Assembly: GCA_023055355.1 (NCBI GenBank)
Contig: JALJCS010000001.1
Location: forward strand, 54,317,381-54,381,380
DNA length: 64,000 bases
Source of the DNA: Agelaius tricolor
Taxonomy: Eukaryota; Chordata; Aves; Passeriformes; Icteridae
Direction of reading: 5' to 3'
In this document: positions 13,004 through 25,384 of the stretch, in pieces
Numbering within the stretch: the stretch's first letter is position 1
Layout: every line of letters starts with the position of its first letter
Made by a program: the position numbers and the translations under genes
Notes under the pieces: generated by a model
The model's database searches: none
What the model was told of the DNA's origin: nothing
The model's input: only the letters and a program-made list of their open reading frames with translations

Positions 13004-14865
13004 CGATGGTACTGCAGCTGCCCAGCTGCCCTCTGGAGAGCGCTGCCTTAGCTCACGTCTGGGAGTTCACCTTTAGCAAGAGCTGCAGAGACCAGAAGCT
13101 TGTCCATGACAGGGAAACAGTGCAGGGTGATTTTGATTTAGCACCATTCATCTTTCATCGTTCCTGAGAAAGAATTGCTTTTGTGTTACTGCAGCAGACC
13201 AGAAAACCACCGTGCAAAATGGTGGCACAGTTTGTATGTAGAGACAATGCTTTTCACTAGGTGAGTTATAAAATGTACTTTTGGGGCTCATCTGAAACGA
13301 TAAAGTGACTCTGATTCTGACCCTGACCTCTGAGCCCATATACCTTCTATTTTTACCCCATGGGGATTAGGTGGTTTCATAAAAGTTATTACTTGCCCCT
13401 ACACACTTATGCTCATCCTTACATATCATGGCTACAATAAAGCTATTTTCAGCGTCACAACATTTTTTCCCTATTCAGCAACCAAGCTGCTAAAATGCCA
13501 ATCTATTTACTCACCTGAATCTGACTGTGGCAAAATGTTACCTTTCCAGCCAGGTGAACTATCTGGCTTCACTTAACAACAGAGATGGATTTCTGCACCA
13601 AAAAATGGGAACCACCTTGGAAATACAAAGCTACCACACTGCATATAATGCTGTCCCCACTATTCCTGCCCTACCTGAGCATATGCCACCAGTCAGAATG
13701 GCTGTAGAGGTATGAAATAACTGCAGGACATGCACAGCATCAGGACTAAACATGCTCAGGCCACATTTAGTACTAAACGTTCCTGTGTGCACTGAGCTTA
13801 CTTCCCCCTCTGCTTATCTAGTTTAACCTCTGCAGACAAACAGGCAGGAACATTTTACACAGATACCTTTGTATCAAATACCAAAACACATTCTACTCTC
13901 TGAATTTTAACCAGCATTCGGTTTACAACAACACTCAAATCACCTAACAAAAAGGCACTTCTGCTTTTGTTTCTTTTAACTGAGGTCCATGTTTATTATT
14001 TAGTAGTTTTGTCAGCAACTGATGTTATCCCCAGGGTAATGTCAGCACTCTCCTACTCCTAGGAATTCCCCTAGTATTCAAAATGTCAGAAGATAATAAA
14101 AAAACTTGAGCAGCAGAAAGAGAATAAACTCACCTGAAATACTAAATACAAATTGCTGCCTGACCCTCTGGAATAAGTAACATGCCAGATGGGTGGGGAT
14201 AAGGTAAGAACTGAAATTAATGTATGCCATTTTTTTCTTCTGGGTATCTTAACAGATTTCCACAAATTTCTGAATATACATGACTGTGTGTCATACTCTA
14301 AATTGCACAAGAGAGCGAGCGGCAATCCTGCCACTGGTATTCCAATTACTACTGATGGGGCTGAATCCCAAGTAACTTGCTAATTTTTGCAAATATTAAG
14401 AAATATCTCATACAATATTCTGTATTCATGTCCAAAATCACATTGCCACAATACAGAGTTGGAAAGTTTCTGCCTCATCCTGCAGGTCTGTAACCACCAT
14501 TCAAGCTCAACAGCCAAACCCAACAAAAATACACAGTTAGAACAAAAGAAGGACTGTAAATAATCAAGAGAAGTATGTGACAAATGATACACAAACCAAA
14601 TACAAAAACTACAATTAAGTATTCACACTGGTTGGTGATAAAGACATTTATCGAACCTATGTGGAGTCAAGTTCAGAAGTTTGAGCATTCTGAAGGCTTG
14701 GTAGCTGAAGTTTAGATTGAATTTACTTTTGCTTTAAGTATGCATTTTTTTCAGGAAAAGGCCCTGAAAATGCAGGATTCTCAGAAAATAAGTTAGTTTG
14801 GAATATGGGAGTATTTATTTATATATTTACTAAACCTACCAATTGGTATAATTTTGTTTGTTAGA
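13004..14865. other. Intron, nothing recognised
   Basis: Single-copy AT-rich sequence. The only structure noted is local GC enrichment at 13005-13110 beside the CAG tract. Confidence 0.55.
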
Positions 14866-14875
14866 ACAAACTTAC
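14866..14875 (-). promoter_or_regulatory. 5' splice site (donor) of the ARID1B exon
   Basis: On the minus strand the exon ends CCAG and the intron begins GTAAGTTT, close to the vertebrate donor consensus MAG/GTRAGT. This fixes the exon's 3' boundary at base 14876. Confidence 0.92.
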
Positions 14876-15119
14876 CTGGAATACTCGCTGGAGAAATGGG
14901 ACCAGATCTTGACTGGTTGCTTCCAACAGGTGAGCCTACAGGGGAAGGCGATGGGCCCCCAGGGATGCCAGAGAGATGTGGAGAAGCATGAGGGGAAAAT
15001 GGAGACTGTGCAGGGTTGCTTTGCTCCCCTTGGCTGCTCGTGGAGCCTGATGCGCTAACAGCTGAGCTGAGGGTTGCTTCAGTTCCAGTCGGCAAGTCGT
15101 CAATGGATCCAGATAAATC
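14876..15119 (-). CDS. ARID1B: ARID1B internal coding exon (BAF complex subunit)
   Basis: This internal exon encodes 81 complete codons plus one base. It starts with [12 protein letters not shown] and ends in GPISPASIP followed by a split Gly codon. The Ser/Pro-rich run, including [10 protein letters not shown] and [10 protein letters not shown], is what I recognise from ARID1B in the low-complexity region before the ARID DNA-binding domain. ARID1B is a nuclear subunit of the BAF (SWI/SNF) ATP-dependent chromatin remodeller. The paralogue ARID1A has a related but different stretch here, and the very large flanking introns also favour ARID1B. On the minus strand the exon is bounded by TTTTTGCTCAG before GAT and by CCAG before GTAAGTTT. 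It enters in phase 0 and leaves in phase 1, so its 244 nt are not a multiple of three. There are no internal stops. No other ARID1B exon was recognised in the window. Identification is from memory of the family, not a database search. Confidence 0.93.
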
Positions 15120-15147
15120 CTGAGCAAAAAGGAGAAATGACCATAAG
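15120..15147 (-). promoter_or_regulatory. 3' splice site, polypyrimidine tract and branch-point candidate
   Basis: Read on the minus strand, the intron ends TTTCTCCTTTTTGCTCAG directly before the GAT (Asp) codon at 15119. The pyrimidine tract is interrupted only by one G. The sequence CTTAT at 15147-15143 fits the yUnAy branch motif, with its A at 15144, about 24 nt upstream of the intron end, which is a usual distance. The AG at 15121-15120 is the only one that agrees with the conserved protein start. The branch assignment is inference. Confidence 0.85.
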
Positions 15148-16602
15148 TGCTTGCATGAATACTCAGGCCACAGGACTCAAGAGATGGCATGGCAATAGAT
15201 TCATTTGTTTACTTATTGCAGCAGATAACTGAGAGGTTGTCTTTAACATTTAACACGTAGTTAAATGATGGCAGAAAACAAGGACGGTATGCACAATTCT
15301 CTGCTTAATCTCTAATTCTTTTGAGAAAAAGAGCAAGCAAGGGCAACAAATGAATTGGAACTAAATTCATTCAGCATTGAATTTAACCTTTTCCATCTGG
15401 ATTAAGCTTTCAAAATTAATCCCACAAATTCTGCCTGAGCATACCAAAACTAATGAAAATGATACATCAGTTTCACTTTCACACAGTATTTAATTTTGGG
15501 GTTTGCTACCATTACAATCACAGCTTATACACTTCACTCTAAACCCCTACAATGAGAGAAGAGTGTAAAATACACAGCTCTGTAACACTCCCTTGCAGGT
15601 CCTTCGCCTTGCAACAAGGAGTGAGAAGAGGCCCTGCCTTCAGCAGCAGCACTGGATCCGCTGGCCACCAAGGAACAAGGAGCAATACAAGAATTGTATT
15701 CTACTGCTTCTCCGTTTCCACCAAAGACCAATGTACAGCTCACAGGTTCTCTTCAATTTCATCTGAATACACTGCTAAACAGTTACTCCATTTCAGTTCA
15801 TAACTGTTGCATTTTCAATGAGAAATCTCCTCTGTAGGTCACAGCACATTTGAATTCTAACTATGAACTGCTGGACATACTCCCTCAAGCTGTAACACAG
15901 GAGTTATACTGGTCTTTGAATCTGTGGGAGTCTTTAGGGGTTTTAAATAATTTTAAGATCAGATATGAAAAACCAAGAATGCTGTGACAAAGCAAGCATG
16001 TGCTCCCCAACTGTCAGAAAAAAATGTTAATTCTTAAGTATCACAGAAAAACCTCATACAAACCAAAAGGTGCCAATATTGCTATGCTTCTGTAGCCATT
16101 GGCAGGTCATGAGGAACATCTTACTATGTTGCTATTTCTATTAGCATATAAAGCTCAAAAAAGTGGCACGGATCTACCTCACATATAGATCAGGTAATGA
16201 AATGATCCCTGAGACTTGAAATAACTGGCATGACACGGTGCATTACTTTGACTCATCCTGATTTCATTTGTTTGGCTCATATAAGTGATTGCAGCACAGA
16301 CAGCATGACCCCTTGTCCAAATAGCACAAAAAGAACCGGGCTCTGCCTGAGCAAAGAGCTCAGGAAGTGAAGCCTTAGTGCTGCCTAATTTTCATAACAA
16401 AAATGAAATTTTTTAGAAGTCACAGAACATGGACAGAACTTAGGTGGTGTGAGTTAGAACTCTGCCCAATGATGGCTACCTCCATTACAAGAGAGACTCA
16501 CAGCCAGGTTCCCCTAACAGACAGGACATGGTCAGTCCTCCAAGGCACAGGAAGAGGAGGAGTAACAATTTAAGCACTGCTAACACCCACTAGAGGCCTT
16601 AG
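15148..16602. other. Intron, nothing recognised
   Basis: Intronic DNA just upstream of the ARID1B 3' splice region. No repeat family, additional exon or RNA gene was recognised. Confidence 0.55.
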
Positions 16603-16656
16603 AATGATACCTGTTATTCCTCCTTGTCCAATGCTACCTGTTATTCCTCCTTGTGC
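16603..16656. repeat. 27-bp tandem duplication, two copies
   Basis: Two adjacent 27-base copies, 16603-16629 and 16630-16656, differ at two positions. Both contain the core CTGTTATTCCTCCTTGT. This is a small local duplication with no coding implication. Confidence 0.92.
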
Positions 16657-19647
16657 GTAAGGGCAGGGAATACCAACCACCAGACTCAGCTCTCTGCAGG
16701 GCATCTTGCAGGCCCTGTTTCCAAGGAGTTCCCACAAATACTTCAAGAACAACTCTATCCACAGTTAAATTTTGCTTTTTCTGACAAGCATGAAATTGTA
16801 CATGTATGCCATTAGGCACATGAAAAGCAAAAATTAAGGCCAAAACTTCAGTCTATGTGTAGATGCTGCATTCACTCAAGAGCAGACTTCCAAATCCGTA
16901 CAAATGGAAATTTAATTATGAAGTGGGCAATAAACTATTTTCATTGGGGTTTTTTGGAACTATCAACTGCAGAAAATGTAAACAAGAAATAACAGTGCTT
17001 GGTACTGCATAGAGCAACAGTAGATATTTTTCACAGTAGAATGTATTTGGCAAACAGGTAAGCAATTACTGCTTTTCCATACATAATATGGTATTTTTCT
17101 AAATGGAATCAAATCGCTGCTGTTGTCATGTGTAACAAATGCTGCAGGAAGTGCTGATAAAACAAATGCTGCTGAAAAGCATATAATAAACTTCTGAAAA
17201 CTGAATGCTGCAGAATAGAGCCTATTCTAAAGGAATATAAATTCTGTCTAAAAAACAGATAGGCACACAACTGACAGAAGATATAGAAAGCACACAGGTT
17301 TATGTTTAGAATAACAAAGGTTTTAAAAGGGTGTGTAGAGTAAAGCTTTCATTTGTGTTGACAAACCAAAGTACTTGAAAAAAACAAATTTGCCAGGATA
17401 ATGGAAAAGCCATGAAAAAATTAGCACAGTCCTTGATGAAATTATCTGCTGTTCACAGGCTAAGGCAAAACTTCAGGATGGAACTGAAGTTCACTTTTCC
17501 TGTCAGGTCACAGAGATTTCTCCAACCTTCCACAAAAGCAGAACAACTGGTGAGTCCCAGGCATCTTCCTGAGTGCCTGCTTTCCAGGAACAACTTCACT
17601 CACCTAATGAAACTCCTTCACCAAGGTGGAAAAGGAAGAGAAAACTTGCATGACACCAGCCTATTTAAATTGCCAAGCCATGCCACCACCCTGAAGCAGT
17701 GCAGGCAGAGGGAGCAGCCTGGCAGGCACAGCACACCCACAGGGCTTTGCGCTCCCCAGGTGGGATTTTCTCCCAGGAATGGGGAACTTTACAATCAATG
17801 TATCTGCTCAAGATGCAATAATAATGTTCACTCATCAGGCACATGAAGAAAACGGAGAAAGGGGTTGATCTCAGAATGGCACAGAAGATTGTTACCTATC
17901 TAGAAGTCTGGGCTGTGCAACACAATCTCCTACATTGTCTTCAAGTGGGCTGAAATAAGAAATATCAGCTGTTCTGTACAGAGTGGTTTAGGTTTTTAAA
18001 TTTGTTTGGGGGGATATGGGTTGTGTGTTTTGATTTTGTTGTTTTTCTTTTCTGTTAACATACACTTCGAGGCCTTTCTTAGTTTTCTAATGTGGAAAGC
18101 CTGAGCAGGCAAGCAACTGGGAAACTTGCAGCATACAGAGGCTTTAGAATCACCTCTCTTAAATAAAGAAGCTAATTGGGAAATTAAAGAGAAGGAGAAG
18201 AAAGACTTTATGTGAAGCACCTGGACAGAAAGGAGAACAGAAAGCTGATTTCTGCTCTATTATCAGCATTTTAATGCTTTCTTTTGCCTCCTTTTAACAG
18301 AACAGTAGTGAAGTTGTGCAAGTTTCACATCACAAACATTTATTTATATATAAACCAGTATACACATACACATTGTATATGTCAATTACATGGATACACT
18401 TGCAATTACTTAGCATATCTACATGTAAAGCTATTAGGAAGCCTGCTAATAGGAGAAATTCACAGAGGTTTAAGCATACAGCCTAGTTAACAAAGAAGCT
18501 CTGTAACTAATACTCCTCTAGAGGACAATTTAGTCAGCAGGGCACCAAGTCTATTCTTCTTTTATAAGTAGTATCAGATCTATGATGCCTGTAAAGAACA
18601 GAGAGACCTTACTTACTGCATCTCATTCAAACCAAGGCACCTTCAAGCTACAGTGCTTCCATTTATCTTGTTGGAAAGTTGGCAGGTTAGGTAATTGCTG
18701 GGATTCTTTTAAGGGCCTGAAGTCCCCATACCCTAAGGCATGCCTTAAATTTTGCCTCTTTTCAGAGGCTTTTTCTGGAAAGCACTCATTTCTTCTAGTT
18801 AAATCTAGCAAGTTTAAAATTACCAGTAGTCTTGTGTTTCTTGTAGAGCAATCTTATTATTCCTATCTATGGTATTGTTATGACTATATTTTCAAATCTG
18901 ACATAAAATCTTAGAAAAAATGAAAGACAAAATATTTTCTTTCTCCCTCCCATCATAAATCTGTATTACAATTCTGTATTGCCTACGTTACCTTTATATC
19001 CTGTATTATCCTAGACATCCTAACCAGCTTTCAAAGTTCGTTTCTACATAATACTTTGATTACAAACTGAAATGTCCCCGTGCAGGATTGATCTCTTTAA
19101 GCAAAGTGTTTATCTTCAACTATCTTCAGTTCTAGCCTCACCTTCCACCTTCCACCTATGCACGACCTTTTTTCTTGTCCATCTGACAAGAACAAGAGCT
19201 GAGCAAGGGGTAGAAGGAAGCAAACTATTTATCCAGAGACAGGAAACACAAAGCTACAAAGAGACCACAGGAATAAAACCCCTACAAACACCCATATATA
19301 ATATAATAACATTAATTACTCGAGGAACACACCTAGATCAAATAAACAGCAGTAGGGAGACTACAGTAGCTCAGCAATACCATCACAATTTTACACACCA
19401 ACTGTGACAGGACTACAGCATTCACTGCAGAACAAAAATTTACACTGCAAATACTTCGTGCAGTTGCAAGCTTTGCTTAGCAATGTCTCAGCAGATACAA
19501 ACCAAGATTTTAAGGGAATCCCTTGCTAAATACTTACAGTTATAAAAGGATGAGCATCTTCTCTGAAATCAGCAGAAGGAGAAAATGTGGGGCACCTTGC
19601 TAATGGAGTTCCTACGCCACTAAATCACAGCCCAAGTTCTCTAGGAA
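16657..19647. other. Intron, nothing firmly recognised
   Basis: Includes an ATG-started plus-strand frame of 144 codons (17412-17846). It has no recognisable domain and low-complexity-free but unremarkable composition, and I treat it as chance. An AT/AC-alternating stretch lies at about 18335-18415. Confidence 0.5.
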
Positions 19648-19677
19648 CTTACTAGGAAGTTACTTACTAGGAAGTTA
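19648..19677. repeat. 15-bp perfect tandem duplication
   Basis: CTTACTAGGAAGTTA occurs twice in immediate succession. Each copy also carries a GGAA core of the kind bound by ETS factors, though this is probably incidental. Confidence 0.92.
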
Positions 19678-20374
19678 CAGTTTGGGGCTCTCTGGTGGGG
19701 ATTATGCAGAGCACATACAACCTGTGACTTATTTAAATTTTCCAACTCTTGCCTACCAGTTCCTTTATGCTCAGGGAGTAGAAGAAAAGCAGAGATATTA
19801 AAATAGAAGACAAAGATATTAAAATTAAAGGCACACAAAACCTTTCTGTCTCCAAGTAGCTGAACACCCCAGATTCTACCCTACCATCCACTGTGCTGGG
19901 ATGAATCCCAGCACTGCACATAGGGAACTGCATCAACTGACTGGCTGCAGGATCAAAGCCTGCTCATTCCATTCAGGCCTTCCTGCAGTATTTCCCTAGG
20001 ATGGTGCTGCTCAAAAAACAGGATCTTGCATGAAATATCCATCTCTTTAACATGAATCACCACTTTAGAAGCAAAATTATATATACAAGCAAACATATTT
20101 CACATGTAAGTATGTAAATATATATTCAAACAGACATACACTCTGCTATTGTTTTGGAGCCATGGGGGATTATGAACAATATGCTCTGTAATTGAGATTA
20201 ACTTTGAACAAATGATTTGGCTGACAAACACACATATGCACACAAAAGGAAAACCCACAATAGCTCTGTTTAAATTTCAAGATATTTGTAAGACCTCTTT
20301 TCATCACAAAGCAGCCTATAATAGCATGTTTCAAGAAGTCCTCCAAAGGCCCTGCTGGTCACATTGTGGAGGCA

Positions 20375-20436
20375 GCGAGTGAGCTAACAGCCTCCCAGCG
20401 CCTACGCAACCGGAAAAACGCACGGGCGCAGCAACG
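20375..20436. promoter_or_regulatory. CpG microcluster with NRF1-like word
   Basis: Seven CpGs fall within 20399-20436 in otherwise CpG-poor intron, and one more lies at 20375. GCGCCTACGC at 20399-20408 differs at few positions from the NRF1 palindrome GCGCATGCGC. There is no evidence of a promoter beyond composition. Confidence 0.35.
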
Positions 20437-20449
20437 ACTGGGACCATGT

Positions 20450-23400
20450 GGAAAATCCTTTTCTTTTCAAAGGCTGCTACCCCCAACATGGGTATCTTCC
20501 TTCCACGCCAGCTGCATAAAAACCCTCATCTAAGCACAAAAAATTTACCTAATGCACATCAAAATTTTTTATCAGGAGACAGCAGGGCTGCCATTACATT
20601 TCTGCCAAAATCCCTTTTACATGCCTTACTGAAATTAATGCTGTGGGAAAACAAGGTTCATTCTCTGAATCTTGTTAAATCAAGGTCTGCAGTAGGAAAA
20701 GTAGAGAAGACCACTTCTAGTACAAACACCTCCCTGAGGATAAAGCTTGATTTCTATTGACAGGGCTTATTTCACTTGCAAGACAAACACAAACTTTGAC
20801 AACAGCTAGGCAGAGGTACTTCTTATGATACTCGTGTTACCTAGAAATCTTACTTAATTCCACTTACTATATGTTTCAGTGTTTTTAATCAGATTTTTAA
20901 CTTTAACCTCTATGTCACAAACTATTAATAGAATATTCCAAAGGAAGGGAATTCTAAGTATATGATAAAAACATTAGTGTCTTGCACTAAATTTATTGAC
21001 AATGCACCACTTGCCAAACATATTCCCTTCATTCTGTGGACCTTATATGCTTCCCAAAATAACTTGGGTTACTGAACTGTGCTGCAAGTACTCTCTCTGA
21101 TCAGTATCAAGTATTTTCTCGGAGAAGTTTTACAGGCAAGTCCCTGAGGATGCAAAAATCTTTTCCCCAAAAGCCCTATATTCACTCAAGCAACCAAGAA
21201 GAAGTGCAATCAAACAACGCAGTGCCAGTGCTCTGTCTGATGTCCTTCCAATCTACGAGATCCTGGAATTAGATCAGTCTTCAAGAAGTTATCTCCTTGG
21301 AAAAACAAATTCAAATCACAGCTTACTACATAATTGCTAAGCAAAAGACTTATTCATTCAAAGAAAGAGTAATTTTTTACTGCAAAGGATTGTTTTTTGT
21401 AAGACTACCTTATCTAAAAATAAAAGTTGTTGACCTAGGGATACAGGAATCCAAGAACAGAACGTGACTTGCCCATATCTGTCACACATGGGATGAGAAG
21501 AAGTTGCTAGGATGGATACAATCACATTTCTGTGCATAGAATGATCCATAATGGGAACTTAATTGCTTGTCCAGACAGGAGCTTTACACCAAAACCAACT
21601 TGGGGCATCTAGGAATTCAAAACTGATGAGGCACCAGATGAAGGCCCCACCAGCCACACTCCCCCCTGCCAGTGCCAAGTGCCACTCACTGCAGGGTCTG
21701 CAGCTCCTTGGCAGATACCAAGACGGGGCTCCTGAGTCCTACAGCTGCATCAAGTAACCTAAAGGCAAAAATTCACTAGTTTATAAACACTGACTCCTGT
21801 GTATGAAATGATAAATACTAATGACCCATGTGCCATCAAAGCAAAATGACAAAATCTAACAAGGACTGTAAAGCATAGGACACACAGCCTGTCTGACAGG
21901 GACACTTTTTAATATTGAAAATAAACAGTAAATCTCCAGAACAGAAAAACAGTAACACAGCATCTCTCAAGATACAAACTTCCCTGTTTATCTCTGAAGG
22001 AGAATGCTTAGCACATAGAATTTCTGGAAATAAAATTTAAAAACAAAAAGCCACAAACCCTTAGGAGTCATTTTTTCTTCAGTACTGTAGCAAGAAAAAT
22101 TCCCAGCTAACAACTCTTGTAGCTACAGCATCATTTATCATCAATAAACTATCAACCTTTAAAACAACCAAATCAATGAAAACCACAACAAATGGCCCCA
22201 ATGAAGAAGAAAGAAAAGTTGTGTTTGCATAACAGCAATCTAATAAAATTCAGTTTATTCATACTACTTCCCACGCATAGTACCAAACTTAACCACTCCC
22301 AAACATGAAATTCCTTCTGTTAAACCTAAAGGGTTTTTCGTATAAAGAACAGTGAGGTGAAACGTAACAACTTCCCTTTTTTGCTTCTCTTCGTATTAAA
22401 ACCATTTTCTAGATCATGTAGCCTACAGTTGCCTCCACAGGGATAAGACAGACTAAATTGGCAGAATAAAACAGAGAAGAATCTGAATAAAGCAAACCAT
22501 GTACTGACCCAAAATCTTTCAAGCTCTCTGGAACTTGTTCTTTTGGGGATCACTATCCTTCTCCCTCTGTGCAGCAAGCCTAGTGATGCCATCCTGATGT
22601 TTAACCTGAATGGACACTGCATGACCACCCTGCTCACCAGCCTAGACTGCTCTCCTGGCTGTGCTTCTGGCCATGCTGAATTCAGCACCAAAAAGCCACA
22701 GGGAAAACACCATGTAGCTGCTACTCCTCCTCCCATTACCTACTTGCTCTACTTTCACAGCTGATGTAGAAAGAAATCAGACTAAGTAAGGAAGGAGTAC
22801 CACAGGAAAAACAAACACGGATTTGAGCAAAGGCATATGAGAAAGAACTAGACATTATTAATAGAACATATGGGTTGGTAGGTCTGAAAGAGACCAAACA
22901 TTTCAGCAAGAGCAGCAGCAATATGCATTAGAAAGTACTGCTTACTCCCTTTATTCCATTTACTCTGGTCATCATACTTTGGAAACTTGCAGCACATGCA
23001 GTCAGACATAGAGCATCTGTCTTTGAGACTATATATTCAAAAATCAGATATTATACAGGTGTGGCTCAAGCAGAAAGGAACAAACAAAACTTCAGAATAC
23101 CATAACATGTAATGTGGTAAAACTCACACTATGCCTCATCTGGACACACCCACAGGACTGCAGTGCAGAGATTCTCAATAGGTCTGTGCTGGGCACCTCC
23201 CGTAGGAGAAGCCCTTTGAACATGACCACACAACCTCATGTGGCTGCATGTACCTTTACTGTTTACTACTACAGACATACCCTGAGTCACAACACACCTA
23301 TTTTGCAACTATTAATTGACATCTTTCTACATGTGCTTCTCAGACTATCCCATCCCACATAGCATCCAGAAGGCATTAATTGTGCTTGTAACTTTGGACC

Positions 23401-25384
23401 TACAATACTATCTGATTTGGAGGCTGCAGCTGAGAGAATAAAGTGTTGGTCCAACAACCAACTGCCCACTGATCACTGAAAGGAGATATTGTCATGCCAC
23501 AGTAAATTAGCGAGTTGCTAACAAGTGAGCTGTTCTGCCAGCCCAAGGACACCTATGCATGGAGCACGATAAAGGGCTTAAACAACGCATTGAACCGATA
23601 CACCTGTATGCCCAAGGTTTAAAAACTCTTGATCTACAGCACTTGCCTTTTTTCTTTTTTTTTCATATTAATACCCTTTGTAGAGTTATGGTTTGATAAA
23701 AAAGTCTGTCCCAGCAGGTTACCGTGGGAATAAGGATCTACAAAACATAGTTTTTCATTAGCTTAGGGCTTGTGCATGCATCATACCGCGTCACTTTCTT
23801 CTCTCTCCCACAACACCCTGTAACCAAATACCACAATTCAATGAGATGGTAAATAAGCCCCAGACACATTTTAAACTTCAAAAACACAGGTGCTCTGTTA
23901 ACTTTCCATCTCTTCCTCTTGAATCAGAGAGGAGAAAAATGTATACATCAAAAAGACTGATAACTGTTGTAAGGACAACCTTTTTAAGGAACTGAATAAA
24001 GTGACTTCCCTCAGAGAACAATATTAATTAATGAATTAAGTATTATTTAAAATACTGGATATGCAATGTTATACTGGGGTAACAGGCAGAAATGAGTGTT
24101 ATAAGGCTTACCTCAGTAAATTTAGCTTAATTTGCCACTTCAGGCTCATTGTCTCATCCTCATGCAAGATCCTCTCATCCTTGTTCCTCTTTCTCTTCAT
24201 TTTAATTGAACTCAATGTAACTCAGTGGAATGTAGTATGACCATCAGTATGGTCACAAATGCATGGGGCTGTGATCACTCTGCTTCTGCTTTGCTCCTCA
24301 CCCCCAGCCACACACTCAAACTGCTTACTTCTTTCTGAGGTCTGTGGACCACAGCAGCAAAACCAAACAATTACTCTTCAAGAGCCATTCACTCAACCCC
24401 TCCCACATTTACATTCTCCAGTAACCTGGGAAAAGATTGGAAAATTAAATCCAAGCAGTCAAAAAGCAGAAAATAAACTTTCAGATTGTTTCTCACACAT
24501 GCCTGCTAGAACAAGGCTCCCAAAACACCCCAAGTTCTGGAATTCATATTTCTTTGCAGTAATTCAGTGCTTGCTGGGCATGCTAAATAATTATGTGGCC
24601 AGGGAATGTGGTATTTTGAGATGATACAGCTTTAACAAACTTATGTAGAACTCAAGTCTCAGAAACCTCTATATAAATTTCAAAAGGTTCTGAAATTCTA
24701 GAAAAGTGTCTTGGCTTCAGTTTTCTTTTTGAAATAATGCCTTGACTAGCTAAGTAGGAAGCATAACTTGGAGAAGTTCAACTAGGCATTAAGAAAAAAT
24801 TCTGAAATACTAATACCCTTCCCCATCTAGTGCTAAGGACCATTTTGGCATGGGAAGAGGTATCTCAAGGCTAAGATAATGCCAGGGTTGTCTTGACTGC
24901 TGAGTGAATTATCCAACAGGTTCATAATTCCAGGTGCACTCCTGAAATCCAGCAAAGGAAGAGACACATGGATGTGTCACTACAGAAGTGTTAAACACTG
25001 TGTACTAAGCAATCTACCAAACAAAACCCAACAGATCAACTACTACTGTTCTTTAATTACTATATCATACAAAGAAAAAACATCCATGGGGAATTTTGAA
25101 GGTTTTGTGTGCCTGAGCATGCTTCAATGTTGCAGCTTATTCTTATGATATAGGGGATAGGGAGTCCTGACATGTTTTAGATAAAGCTTGTAGTTGGTCA
25201 TTCTTCCAAAATTTTCCTTCTCTTTAAGGGAGGAGGTTGGTATTGCAAGAACTACCTATTCATTGCAATGCTAATAAATGTGGGCTGAAAAAATTCCAAG
25301 AAAGCATGGGTAGGATGTCCAGTGTACAGCAATTGTGGTTCTCAAAAATGTGACTGCCACAATGGATGATCACTTGGTGGAGCC
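20450..25384. other. Intron, nothing firmly recognised
   Basis: AT-rich single-copy DNA. A weak MIR-like core (TGACTTGCCC followed by GTCACACA) occurs at 21465-21490 but is too short to call. The frames seen are short and unremarkable. Confidence 0.5.

Larger units (their letters stand above)
1..14875 (-). other. ARID1B: ARID1B intron downstream of the exon (partial)
   Basis: This is intronic sequence 3' of the exon in the sense of transcription, at least 14.9 kb, with its 3' splice site beyond the left edge. It holds one long CR1 fragment, A-runs, a (CAG)8 tract and two CpG-retaining patches. The next ARID1B exon was not found here. Confidence 0.8.

Noticed and set aside
12955..13060. Plus-strand exon starting after CTTTTTGCAG and encoding poly-Gln
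   Set aside because: The frame stops after about 24 codons and there is no donor or other exon support.
14858..15058. Plus-strand 66-codon frame over the exon
   Set aside because: It is the antisense shadow of the ARID1B exon, which has canonical splice sites on the other strand.
14876..15119. Exon as ARID1A rather than ARID1B
   Set aside because: The [17 protein letters not shown] and ISPASIPG words fit ARID1B better than the paralogue, and the enormous introns also fit ARID1B.
17412..17846. 144-codon plus-strand ORF
   Set aside because: It has an ATG but no signal peptide, domain or flanking gene signals; this length is compatible with chance across six frames of 64 kb.
21455..21500. MIR-like core TGACTTGCCC followed by GTCACACA
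   Set aside because: The match is too short and the flanks do not follow MIR order convincingly.
22860..22925. Possible CR1 end at GGGTTGGTAGGTCTGAAAGA
   Set aside because: Only a few bases resemble CR1 and the following sequence does not continue the element.
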